NCBI GenBank assembly: GCA_902778285.1
Contig: CACYXC010000003.1
Location: 47,991 to 111,990 of the forward strand
Length of the DNA: 64,000 nt
DNA from: Oscillospiraceae bacterium
GTDB taxonomy: Bacteria > Bacillota > Clostridia > Oscillospirales > Oscillospiraceae
Reading direction: 5' to 3'
Part shown: one piece after another, positions 18,337-26,943 of the stretch
How the letters are laid out: each line of letters opens with the position of its first letter
How positions within the stretch are numbered: position 1 is the stretch's first letter
The notes under the pieces: model-generated
Told to the model about the DNA's origin: nothing
Database searches by the model: none
What the model saw: only the letters and a program-made list of their open reading frames with translations
Program-made: the position numbers and the translations under genes

Positions 18337-18849
18337 TCACTTTTCTGTTTCGATGTCGATCACGATGGTTTTCAAACCCTGACGCTGCGCATACAGCAGC
18401 GTGCTCTGCGTGCCGCCGGGAAAGCCGGTATAGCAGGCCAGCAGCAGGGAGGAGCGGGCGACCATGCAGCGGTTGCGTTTCTGCATGCAGTCCGGCGTGT
18501 AGTGGATCTGCAGCACCGTGACCCTGTCGCAGCGGTCGAGAAGAGCGTTGTAGCGCTGCCGCAGAGCGGCGGGCCATCTGTCCGGCTGCGTTCCGCAGGG
18601 GATCACGGCCTCCAGCGTCACGTCCGGGCGGCTGTCGCGCAGGGCAAGCACGGCCTCGGCAAAATACATGTCGCAGCCGATGGCCATCCCGCACAGAAAA
18701 TGCCGCCATCCGGCCTCGTATACGCCCTCCAGCCGGGCGGCCAGCTCCAGCTTCAGCTCCAGACAGCGCGGGTCGTTCTCATTCGCGCCCCAGGGCAGAG
18801 ACTGCGGTCTGTGGCCGGTGAAGCAGCAGGTGATCGCTTGCTCGTCCAT
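18337..18849 (-). CDS. SLOG-domain protein (DUF1273/YpsA-like)
   Basis: The 170-residue protein has the Rossmann-like SLOG fold signatures CFTGHRPQSLPWG near residue 9 and FLCGMAIGCDMYFAEAVL near residue 50, then RNRCMVARSSLLLACY near residue 124 and a final acidic strand. SLOG proteins bind nucleotide-derived ligands; members of this branch are related to YpsA, but the function here is unknown. It is divergent from the riboswitch-ribU transcript. Confidence 0.85.
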   Translation of the reverse strand: MDEQAITCCFTGHRPQSLPWGANENDPRCLELKLELAARLEGVYEAGWRHFLCGMAIGCDMYFAEAVLALRDSRPDVTLEAVIPCGTQPDRWPAALRQRYNALLDRCDRVTVLQIHYTPDCMQKRNRCMVARSSLLLACYTGFPGGTQSTLLYAQRQGLKTIVIDIETEK

Positions 18850-18899
18850 AACGACTCCTTCGTGATTGATGTATTTTAGTATATTCTATTCCGGGGGAC

Positions 18900-18928
18900 T
18901 TGTCAAAAGCAATCGCCGGTGTTATAAT
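18900..18928 (+). promoter_or_regulatory. Promoter of the FMN riboswitch-ribU transcript
   Basis: TTGTCA (18900-18905) and TATAAT (18923-18928) with a 17-base spacer, ending just before the aptamer. Confidence 0.8.
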
Positions 18929-18933
18929 CCAAG

Positions 18934-19051
18934 TGTCTTCAGGGCAGGGTGAAATTCCCGACCGGCGGTATAGTCCGCGACCCACCGTTTTCGGTGGCTG
19001 ATTCGGTGCAATTCCGAAACCGACAGTTACAGTCTGGATGGAAGAAGACGG
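18934..19051 (+). ncRNA. FMN riboswitch (RFN element)
   Basis: The conserved aptamer segments appear in order: AGGGCAGGGTGAAATTCCCG, ACCGGCGGTATAGTCCGCGA, a variable CCACCG/CGGTGG arm, TTCGGTGCAATTCCGA, ACCGACAGT and AGTCTGGATGGAAGAAG. It binds flavin mononucleotide and here precedes a terminator and the riboflavin transporter gene, so high FMN should stop ribU transcription. Confidence 0.97.
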
Positions 19052-19084
19052 GGAAATCATATATTCCTGTCTTTCCTTTCACTG

Positions 19085-19113
19085 CGCCCGAAGCACAAGC
19101 TTCGGGACTTTTT
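19085..19113 (+). terminator. Riboswitch expression-platform terminator
   Basis: CCCGAAG-CACAAG-CTTCGGG is followed by ACTTTTTGTTTT, 20 bases before the ribU start. Confidence 0.85.
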
Positions 19114-19132
19114 GTTTTAAGGAGGAATCTGT

Positions 19133-19864
19133 ATGGAAAACCTGAAGTTCATTCTCGTGTGCCTGGCGATCTTTGTCGGGCTGCTGCTGGCGGCCGCTGC
19201 CTTTGAGCGCCTTGTGGTCAAGGACCGCAAGCGCTTTTCGGACACGCACTACATCACCTACACCGCCATCTTCGCCTGCATGGCCGGCGTGCTGATGCTG
19301 GTGGAGATCCCGCTGTTTTTCGCGCCGGGCTTTTATAAAATGGACCTGAGCGAGCTGCCGATCATGATCTGCACCTTCTATCTCGGCCCCGTGGCCGGCG
19401 TCGTGGCGGAGCTCATCAAGGTCTGCATCAAGCTCCTGCTCAAGGGCACCACCACCGCCTTCGTCGGCGACTTTGCCAACTTCGCCGTCGGCTGCTCCTT
19501 CGTCCTCCCCGCGAGCATCGTCTATCACGCCAAGCCCAGCCGCAAAAGCGCCCTCACCGGCATGATCGTCGGCACGCTGATCATGACCGTCTTCGGCAGC
19601 GCCTTCAACGCGATCTACCTGCTGCCCAAGTTCTCCGCCCTCTTCGGCATGCCCATGGAGGCCATCATCGGCATGGGCACCAAGGTCAACAGCGCCATCA
19701 ACAGCGTCTCCACGCTCGTCCTCTTTGCCGTGGTGCCCTTCAACCTGCTCAAGGGCGCAGTGGTTTCGCTGCTCACCTTCCTGCTGTATAAGCGCATCTC
19801 GCCGATCCTCCACAGGGGCGACGAGCGCCGCCGCGAGCGGAACGCAGGCAGGTCCGAAGCCTGA
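19133..19864 (+). CDS. ribU: Riboflavin ECF transporter S component
   Basis: The 243-residue integral membrane protein binds riboflavin for an energy-coupling-factor transporter; the shared EcfAT module is not in this window. About six membrane segments are visible, and SELPIMICTFYLGPVAGVVAELIK near residue 80 is typical of RibU. An added N-terminal hydrophobic segment makes it longer than the 190-200 residues common in the family. It is controlled by the FMN riboswitch directly upstream. The 3' end overlaps the convergent flippase gene by 92 bases, an unusually long overlap. Confidence 0.92.
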   Translation: MENLKFILVCLAIFVGLLLAAAAFERLVVKDRKRFSDTHYITYTAIFACMAGVLMLVEIPLFFAPGFYKMDLSELPIMICTFYLGPVAGVVAELIKVCIKLLLKGTTTAFVGDFANFAVGCSFVLPASIVYHAKPSRKSALTGMIVGTLIMTVFGSAFNAIYLLPKFSALFGMPMEAIIGMGTKVNSAINSVSTLVLFAVVPFNLLKGAVVSLLTFLLYKRISPILHRGDERRRERNAGRSEA

Positions 19865-21143
19865 GCGCGCTGAGCGAGAGGTTGAAGGCTTCGCTGAAAT
19901 ACAGCAGCGCCAGATAAGCCGAAAGACCATGGCGCGGCAGCAGGAGCATCATCAGCAGCAGGCCCAGCGCCGCCTCGGCGATGTTGACGCCCATGCTCCA
20001 CACCTGCTGCCCCAGCCCCTTCAGACAGCCGTCCACCGCCATGTCGGTGAACATGATCGGCACCAGCGGCGCGAGCATGCGCAGAAAGCGCGCGGCCTCG
20101 CGGCTGTGGTACAGCAGGCCGCCCAGCAGATCGGCGCATAATAACAAAACGGCAGACACCGCCAGAGAGTAGTGCAGACTGATGCGCACGAGCTTTCCGG
20201 CGGTGTTTTCTATGGCCGCGCCGTCTCCCCGGACCTGCGCCGCGGTCAGCTCGGGCACGATCAGCTCCGCCGCGGCGCCGAGCAGACAGGAGGGGAAGAA
20301 CAGCAGCGGCATGACCATGCCCTGAATGATCCCGTAGCCCGCCAGCGCCGTGTCGGCCGTCAGGCCGGCAGCCCGCAGGCCGCGGGGGACCAGCAGATGC
20401 TGCAGCGTCGTGAGGGCGCTGCGCGTGTAGGCCGACAGCGCGAGCGGCACGGCCAGACGCAGCATGCGCCCCGACAATCGAATCCCGGTCCCCTCTGCCC
20501 GGTAGTGACGGCTCCGGTCATGGAGATAGACGGCAGACATCAGGAGCACGGATAAAATGTCCGCTCCCGTCCTCCCCAGCGTCACGGCGGCGCAGCGCCG
20601 CTCCAAATCGCCCGGCGCCGCCCCGCGCAGCAGCAGCATCACGAGCGCGACGCCCATGAGCTGCTCCGCCAGATGCACGGCCGCTGCCTTTCCCACGCGG
20701 CCGCAGGCGGTGAAATAGCCGGAGATCGCGGCGCACAGCGAGATACAGGGCATCGACAGCGCCGCGATGCGCAGCGAGAGCACAGTGCGCGCATCGCCGA
20801 TCCAGAGAAAGCCGAGCGGCTCCGCCAGAAGCTGCAGCAGCGCCCCCGACAGAAGACCAAAAAAGCCGCCGTAGGCCAGACAGCGCCCCATGGCGGCGCG
20901 GATGCTGCCGGTGCGGCCGCCGCCCAGCTCCTCCGCGACAAGCCGCGTGGCGGTGAAGCGGATGCCGGAGATGGCAAGCGTCGCGCAGAGATTATAGACC
21001 GAGAGCGTGAGCTGATACAGCCCTAACCCGGACGCGCCCAGAGACAGCGCGAGCCGGGACTGGAAGGCCATGCCGATCACGCGCATCAGCAGCGACGCGC
21101 CCGTGAGCGTCAGGGTATTGCGAACAAGCGTTTTGGATAACAT
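19773..21143 (-). CDS. SpoVB-like polysaccharide/lipid flippase (MATE-like)
   Basis: The 456-residue protein has 12 or more membrane spans and begins MLSKTLVRNTLTLTGASLLMRVIGMAFQ, the usual start of SpoVB/MurJ-superfamily proteins of Clostridia. SpoVB-type members act in spore cortex synthesis, probably moving lipid-linked precursors. The C-terminal tail (RGGARRPCGGSARCAYTAGR) is not typical and is encoded where the gene overlaps the end of ribU, so the reading frame may have been extended by loss of an earlier stop. A copy of its 5' end lies at 24255-24330. Confidence 0.85.
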   Translation of the reverse strand: MLSKTLVRNTLTLTGASLLMRVIGMAFQSRLALSLGASGLGLYQLTLSVYNLCATLAISGIRFTATRLVAEELGGGRTGSIRAAMGRCLAYGGFFGLLSGALLQLLAEPLGFLWIGDARTVLSLRIAALSMPCISLCAAISGYFTACGRVGKAAAVHLAEQLMGVALVMLLLRGAAPGDLERRCAAVTLGRTGADILSVLLMSAVYLHDRSRHYRAEGTGIRLSGRMLRLAVPLALSAYTRSALTTLQHLLVPRGLRAAGLTADTALAGYGIIQGMVMPLLFFPSCLLGAAAELIVPELTAAQVRGDGAAIENTAGKLVRISLHYSLAVSAVLLLCADLLGGLLYHSREAARFLRMLAPLVPIMFTDMAVDGCLKGLGQQVWSMGVNIAEAALGLLLMMLLLPRHGLSAYLALLYFSEAFNLSLSALRLRTCLRSARGGARRPCGGSARCAYTAGR

Positions 21144-21409
21144 GCTTTATCGTATGTATCGCATTGGGCGGTTAGTATCTGTAAAGATCAGAGTTTTTGA
21201 CATTTTCCTCTGGCCTTCAGCCACATAATATGATATCTTTTATTACGCATATGCCGCGGCTGTTTTCAGGCGTTGATTACGCAAGCGTTCGTTGAAAACG
21301 ATGAGCATGATCCCAAAGCGCAGACAGCGGACAGCGGGGAACAGCCAGCCTGATTCGTTTCTTCTGTGAAATGAAAATACGGCGGTTCCGGGAAAGGAAG
21401 GATGTGGCG

Positions 21410-23913
21410 ATGATAAAAAAACGATACTGCTGCTGCTGATCTTGAGTATGCTTCTGACGGCGGGTTTCCCGGCGGGTGCTTCCGCAGCGCAGGCTGAAGA
21501 GCCGCGTGAAAGAGAGATTCCCGCATCCTTTGACCTTAGGAGCGTCGACACGGATGGGGACGGCGTCGGCGACCGCTGCTATGTGACTCCGGTCAGGTTT
21601 CAGAATCCGTTTGGCTCCTGCTGGGCCTTCGCGGCCATTGCCGCCGCGGAGACCAGCCTTTTGGGGTCGGTGTACGCCGATGACCCGGAGGCATAGAAAA
21701 CCCTGGACCTGTCAGAAAAGCAGCTGGCCTATTTCACCCGAGTGCCGCTGAACGATCCCTCCAGCCCTCAGAACGGAGAAGGCAATGGGGCGATCGACCC
21801 TACGGACATGTTCCAGGTTTACGGCGGGGGAACGACGGTGATGGCTGCTGCGGCCCTTGCCGAGGGCATCGGCCCCTCCGATGAGCATCCGGAATCACCG
21901 GATGTCGGAGAGATTTTTGAATATCACGGAAAAGAACGCATCACCACCTATGATTATTTCGATGGCGCTTTCCGGCATTTTTGCTACAGTGAGGAAGACG
22001 ATTGGACCATTCCCGAGGAATTCAGGTTCCATCAGAATTATATCCTGGCGGATTCCCATTTCCTCCCTTCCCCCGCTCGTCGGGACGTCCCCGGACAATA
22101 TGAATATAACGAATCCGCCACGACAGCCATCAAACAGGAGCTGCTGGAGAAGCGCGCTGTGATGATAAACGTGCTTGCCGATTCCAGCGAGCCGCAGTCG
22201 ACGACAGGGGAAAAGACAAAATATATCAGCGACAACTGGGCGCATTACACCTGGGATTACGGCGAATCCAATCACGTGGTGACGATCATCGGCTGGGACG
22301 ATGCTTATCCCAAAGAGAACTTCCTTGCGGAGCATCAGCCCCCCGCAGACGGCGCGTGGCTTGCCAAAAACAGCTGGGGATCGGCAGAAGAGGGATTTCC
22401 CTCCTACGGCCGGGGGAACTGGGGCATCGAAAACGAGGAAGGCCGGCATACGGGGTATTTCTGGATCTCGTATTATGACCATTCTCTCTCCGATCCGGTC
22501 TCCCTGGAACTGCAGATTGCGCCGACGCCGCAGAGTACAGATCAGCTCGATTACTTTCAGCCAAACTCCGTGAACAGCCAGAGCTATGACGAACCCGTCT
22601 CCATGGCCAATGTGTTCCGGGCGGATCATTCCAAAACAATCCGTGCAATCTGCGCCATGACCGCCGCGGAAAACACTTCTGTGCATTATCGGATTTATCT
22701 TCTCCAGGATGCCTATCAGACGCCTGAAGACGGACTGATGGCGGCGGAAGGCTCTGCCGACTTTGATGATGCCGGCTACCACCGCATTCCGGTCAGCGAA
22801 ATCTGTGTGCAGAAGGACCAGTATTTCTCAGTCGTTGTGACGCTGACCAGGCAGGACGGAAGCTGTGACATCATCATGCCGAGGTCCGGCGGATTTGCTG
22901 ATGTCGACAAACAAACAGCCATTGTGAATGAGCGGGAAAGCTATTTGCAACAGGATGGGCAATGGCAGGATTACAAGGCGATTGTCGATTCCAAGATGAG
23001 CGAATTGGGGCCCTCCGGTGCGGGAGACTGGTTCAATCTGTCTTATGATAACTTCCCCATCAAGGTTTTCAGCGACCGGGCGGCGGCCGATGTCAAGCTG
23101 AAACTGTCGCATGGAGATAAGCCGCTCAGCATGCTGGAAGGTTACGATACTGACCGGTATAAGCTGCAGCTTACCGGAAGCAGCACCTTTGACGTCGGAG
23201 ATCCGTCCATTGTCTGGCAGCTGCTGCCCGGATCGGAAGAAATCGTGGAGACCGAGCCGAAGAATCAGGGCACAATGCTTGATGTGACCGCGAAAGCACC
23301 CGGAACGGCCATGCTCTCAGTGACGGCTGAGGGGATCGGGACAACGCTCCTTCCGATTGAGGTCAGCCCCGGGGGCCATCTTGACTTTATAACCGTCGTT
23401 GCGCTTGATTCGGCGTATACCGGGCAGGAAATCACTCCTTTTGTTATGGTGTACAGCGGCAGTTTCTTCCTGACGGAAGGCGTTCATTATCAGCTGCAGT
23501 ATTATGACAATATCCTGTGCGGTCTTGCCAGGGTAGAGGCCACGGGGATCGGCTCCTGCGCAGATCCCGATGCGTCCGGGCCCCTCGTCGACTATTTTGC
23601 CATCGTGCCCAACAGCCCGGAAATCACCGCCCTCACGGCACAGAATGGTGAGATCCGTCTTTCCGTTGCGGATCTGTCGGATACGGGCGCGGATGGATAT
23701 GAAGCGCAGTACCGGAGGAAGGGAAGCGAGGAATGGGTCTCTGCTCCTTTTGCGGCCTGTCATACCGACCTTGTCATCAGCGGCCTTGCGGCCGGGGAAT
23801 ATGAGGTGCAGGTATGCGCTTTCGTGGACAATACTTCCGCTTCCGCTCCCGAAGAAGATCAGACGGTGGCCTATGGAAGCTATGGCGATATCTGTTCCGT
23901 CATCGTTCCGTGA
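21410..23913 (+). pseudogene. Papain-family (C1) secreted peptidase gene with a frameshift and an in-frame amber stop
   Basis: The frame encodes a large C1 peptidase: signal-like KKTILLLLILSMLLTAGFP, the catalytic Cys in NPFGSCWAF, His in ESNHVVTIIGWDD, Asn in AKNSWG, a middle Ig-like part and a C-terminal Fn3-like domain. Two lesions are visible. The natural ATG at 21410 (after GGAAGG) is out of frame by one base at a run of seven A (21415-21421), and TAG at 21694-21696 interrupts the frame between residues 84 and 86 of the readable part. A TTG at 21442 could start the short first part. The catalytic residues are intact, so the damage is recent or bypassed. Confidence 0.8.
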
Positions 23914-24065
23914 TACCCGTCACGCCTGCCGCGTGCAGCATATGATCTATCTGAACGACACAGGAAAACTGCTCCGGAGAAGCTGAGATCGGTGCTCCGC
24001 CGTCCGAACGGAAAGGGATAAAGGAAGCATCTCTTACGCGGGGCAAAGCATTTCACTTTTCACGC

Positions 24066-24114
24066 AAAAAGGAAGATGATCTGCACATAAAGATGCAGAC
24101 CGTCTTCCTTTTTT
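24066..24114 (+). terminator. Terminator after the C1 peptidase gene
   Basis: AAAAAGGAAGA(T)... pairs with ...(CG)TCTTCCTTTTTT around an inner CTGCA/TGCAG stem, ending in six T. Confidence 0.8.
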
Positions 24115-24254
24115 GATTCCAACCCGGCGAGCCGGATGCCCGGGCGGCATGTCTTTCCCTGCCGCCTTCTGAACACCCGGCCGCAGTCCGGCTTGGTATC
24201 TATGGCGCTGCTGCCTCCCGCTCACGCGGCGGATTTCGATCAGCCAGGCGCGGT

Positions 24255-24330
24255 ATTCCCTCGCCGGGGGCGTGAGGGTCAGGGTACTGCGAACAGGCGT
24301 TTTGGATAGCATGCTTCGTACTTCGTATCG
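24255..24330 (-). repeat. Duplicated 5' end of the SpoVB-like flippase gene
   Basis: On the minus strand it reads MLSKTPVRSTLTLT, 12 of 14 residues identical to the start of the flippase at 21143, with further similarity upstream of the ATG (TCGTAT, ATC(A)GAAT blocks). It has the same orientation as the original, so the two copies bracket the C1 peptidase gene as direct repeats of about 75 bp. Confidence 0.8.
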
Positions 24331-24406
24331 GGCGATCAGAATCTCGCTTGCATTGGCTGCGCGGAGGTGCTAAAATGGAAAAAAACATGCAAAAGAGGAT
24401 GCTGTT

Positions 24407-25660
24407 TTGAGAAGATCGACCAAAATCACTCTGATCATTCTGGCGCTGATCGTGATGATCCTGCTGCCCTCCGGCTGCTCCAACGGCATCGGTGAGGCGC
24501 TTTTCCGTCTGCCGTCCACGATGGTGCAGACCACGCCCGAGCCCACCCCGGAGCCGACGCCGGAGCCTGCCCCGGAACCCACACCGGAGCCGACGCCTGA
24601 GCCCACGCCCGAACCCCCGCTGCCCGCGGGAAGGGCCGTGACCGTGGACGGAAAGCCGCTCGCCTCCGGCACCGTCGTCAGGGACGGCACCGAGTACATG
24701 CGCCTTGCCGAGGCCGCCGAGGCTCTGGGCCTTGAAGTTACAACGGAGGGGGACGCTGTCTCCTTCGTGTGGAGAAGGAAGGACGTGCGCTTCACACTCG
24801 GCGGGAGCGATTTCGCATACGGGGACAAGCGGCTGAGTCTGGACCCCGCGCCCGCCGCCTACCAGCGCGAGCCCTGGGTGCCGGTGCAGGCCTTCTGCGA
24901 CGCGCTGGAGATCTCGGTCTTCCTCGACGAGGAGAATGAGCATCTCTACTGCACGCCCGGTGCGGGCGACTGGGCGCTGCCCGAGGGCTACAAGGTGCCG
25001 ATCCTGATGTACCACGGCGTCAACGACTACGCCTGGACCATGCCGAGCCTGTTCGTGACCCCGGCGGAGATGGAGGAGCAGCTTGTCTATCTGCTCGACA
25101 ACGGCTGGGACCCGATCTTTTTCGAGGATCTGGAGCACGTGGAGGAGTACGACAAGCCCATCATCCTGACCTTTGACGACGGCTATGTCTGCAACTACAA
25201 CATCCTTTTCCCGCTGCTGCAGAAGTATAACGTCAAGGCGACCTTTTTCATCATCACCAACTATCTGAGCCGCCCCGAGGGCTCGGGCTACTCCAATCTC
25301 GAGCAGTACCTGACCTGGGACAACCTGCGGGAGATGGACGCCTCCGGCCTCTGCTCGATCCAGAGCCACACCGAGGAGCATCTGGACATGGGCATCCTCG
25401 GCGAGGCCTCCACCCACCGCGAGCTCGAGGGCGCCAAGCTCATGCTCGTGCGGCAGATCGGAAAGGAGCCTTTTGTGGTCTCCTATCCGGAGGGCAAGGC
25501 CACGGAGCTGACCTACAGCGTGACGCGCGAGACCTATCGCTTCGGCGTGAAAATGTCCGGCCCGACCTATGTGACGGGCGACGATCCGGTGATCCTCTGG
25601 CGCATCTTTATCCCGCGCGGTACGAGCATCACCACCTATGAAAAGCTGATCAACCAGTGA
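24407..25660 (+). CDS. Polysaccharide deacetylase lipoprotein with Cu-amine-oxidase-like N-terminal domain
   Basis: The 417-residue protein starts at a TTG behind AGAGGA. A lipobox (LLPSGCSN, Cys near residue 24) and a TPEP-repeat linker (residues about 42-70) lead to a Cu_amine_oxidN1-type wall-binding domain (about 75-185) and a NodB domain with ILTFDDGY (metal-binding Asp pair), SHTEEHLDM (metal His pair) and VSYPEG. It should N-deacetylate a cell-wall or surface glycan outside the cell. It heads a probable four-gene run; the next gene starts 12 bases on. Confidence 0.9.
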   Translation: MRRSTKITLIILALIVMILLPSGCSNGIGEALFRLPSTMVQTTPEPTPEPTPEPAPEPTPEPTPEPTPEPPLPAGRAVTVDGKPLASGTVVRDGTEYMRLAEAAEALGLEVTTEGDAVSFVWRRKDVRFTLGGSDFAYGDKRLSLDPAPAAYQREPWVPVQAFCDALEISVFLDEENEHLYCTPGAGDWALPEGYKVPILMYHGVNDYAWTMPSLFVTPAEMEEQLVYLLDNGWDPIFFEDLEHVEEYDKPIILTFDDGYVCNYNILFPLLQKYNVKATFFIITNYLSRPEGSGYSNLEQYLTWDNLREMDASGLCSIQSHTEEHLDMGILGEASTHRELEGAKLMLVRQIGKEPFVVSYPEGKATELTYSVTRETYRFGVKMSGPTYVTGDDPVILWRIFIPRGTSITTYEKLINQ

Positions 25661-25672
25661 GGAGGAAGAATA

Positions 25673-26266
25673 ATGATCATCACCATCGGCAGAGAACACG
25701 GCAGCGGCGGCCATGAGATCGCCCGCGCCCTGGCGGAGGAGCTGGGCTACGCCTGCTACGACAAGGAGATTGTGGACCATGCGGCGGAGAGCTCGCACTT
25801 CAGCCGGGAGGTCATGGATTCCTTTGATGAAAAGCGCGTCTCGCCCTACGTGGTCCCGGTCCCCAACTTTGTGGGGATGGGGGAGAGCTTCCGCCTGAAC
25901 ATGCAGGTAGCGGCGGCCCAGTTTGAGGCGATCCGGAGCCTCGCCGAGAAGGGCAACGGCATCTTCGTCGGCCGCTGCGCGGACTACGTGCTGCGCAATC
26001 GGGACGATCTGCTGCGCGTTTTCATCCAGGCGGGTGAGGAGAGCCGTATCCGCGAGATGATGAAGCGGCGCGATCTGAGTGAGGAGCAGGCCAGAAAGCT
26101 CATCCGTCAGGTGGACAAGGACCGCTCCAGCTATTACCGCTATTACACCGACCAGAACTGGGGCGACCGGCAATACTACGACCTGTGCATCAACAGCGAC
26201 AAGGTCGGCGTACGGGGGGCGGTGCAGATCATCAAGGTCTGCCTGGAGTCCGTGGAAGCAAAATGA
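25673..26266 (+). CDS. Cytidylate kinase-like family protein (AAA, Cytidylate_kin2)
   Basis: The 197-residue protein starts IITIGREHGSGGHEIARALAEELGYACYDKEIVD, the modified P-loop (GREHGSGG) of the cytidylate-kinase-like family found widely in Clostridia. FVGRCADYVL near residue 100 and the Arg-rich lid KRRDLSEEQARKLIRQVDKDR near residue 130 are also typical. A phosphotransfer to a nucleotide or similar molecule is implied but the substrate is unknown. Its stop overlaps the start of the next gene by four bases. Confidence 0.9.
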   Translation: MIITIGREHGSGGHEIARALAEELGYACYDKEIVDHAAESSHFSREVMDSFDEKRVSPYVVPVPNFVGMGESFRLNMQVAAAQFEAIRSLAEKGNGIFVGRCADYVLRNRDDLLRVFIQAGEESRIREMMKRRDLSEEQARKLIRQVDKDRSSYYRYYTDQNWGDRQYYDLCINSDKVGVRGAVQIIKVCLESVEAK

Positions 26267-26925
26267 AAAAGCTCCTTGCCATCCTGCTTTCGCTCCTGAT
26301 ACTGCTCTCTCTTTCCGCCTGCGGACGACGGACGGAGGCGCAGACGCCGCCGGAGGAGGAGAGCGAGCTGCCGCCGGTATCCACGCCGGTGCAGTATCTC
26401 TTTGACAACAGCGGCGTGGAGCCTCAGGGGACGCTGCTCGGCAGTCTGGACTGCAGAGCGGAGTACCGCTCGGTCTATTCCGACATCCGGGAGGTCCCGG
26501 ACCGGGGGAGCGATACGCGGCGCTTTACGCTCTACACCGACGGTCTTGCCATGTGGAACGGCTTTCTCGTGATCCTCCAGTCCACGCCCGAGGGGCATTC
26601 GACGGAGGACGACGAGGCCTATACCGAATACGCCGTGATCCGGCCCGATCATTTCGCCGCGGGCGAGGGCGTCAAGGACGCCAAGATGCAGAGCGACTGG
26701 AGCTGGGAGAGCTTCACGCGCGACCTCAACGGCGCGCTGATCGAGCTGACTGTCGGCAGGAAGGGCGATAAGGCGGAGCTTGCCTTTACGGCGACCACAG
26801 CGGCCGGAGAAGTCCATCAGCTCAGCTGCAAGGATATCGCGATCCCGGCGGACGGGCCGCTGTACTATTGCCTCAGCGTCGAGCACGCCTGCCTCGATCT
26901 GCTGGAAGAGGACACGATCGAATAA
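26263..26925 (+). CDS. Small lipoprotein of unknown function
   Basis: The 220-residue protein has a clear lipoprotein signal (MKKLLAILLSLLILLSLSACGRR, Cys at residue 20). The rest is a globular beta-rich domain without motifs I recognise. The ATG at 26263 overlaps the stop of the kinase-like gene (ATGA), so the two are coupled. A 3' gap of 18 bases leads to the sugar kinase gene. Confidence 0.75.
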   Translation: MKKLLAILLSLLILLSLSACGRRTEAQTPPEEESELPPVSTPVQYLFDNSGVEPQGTLLGSLDCRAEYRSVYSDIREVPDRGSDTRRFTLYTDGLAMWNGFLVILQSTPEGHSTEDDEAYTEYAVIRPDHFAAGEGVKDAKMQSDWSWESFTRDLNGALIELTVGRKGDKAELAFTATTAAGEVHQLSCKDIAIPADGPLYYCLSVEHACLDLLEEDTIE

Positions 26926-26943
26926 TAGAAAAAGGGGAGTACT

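Larger units (their letters stand above)
23914..24406. other. 493-base gap: terminator, unassigned sequence and duplicated flippase 5' end
   Basis: After the peptidase stop there is a terminator (24066-24114), then about 140 bases without a credible gene, then the copy of the flippase 5' end (24255-24330), then the upstream region of the deacetylase gene. Open frames on the minus strand here start from the copied flippase codons and quickly lose similarity. Confidence 0.6.

Noticed and set aside
21694-21696. Recoded UAG (pyrrolysine-type) in the C1 peptidase
   Set aside because: No pyrrolysine genes are in view, the codon is not at an active-site position, and a second lesion at the start of the gene points to decay.
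24120-24312. Minus-strand gene beginning with MLSKTPVRSTLTLT
   Set aside because: Only the first 14 codons resemble the flippase; the rest has no similarity and runs back across the terminator of the C1 peptidase gene.
24535-24625. Short tandem repeat that could suggest a CRISPR or VNTR array
   Set aside because: It is the codon repeat for the Thr-Pro-Glu-Pro linker of the deacetylase lipoprotein, in frame throughout. No CRISPR array was seen in the window.
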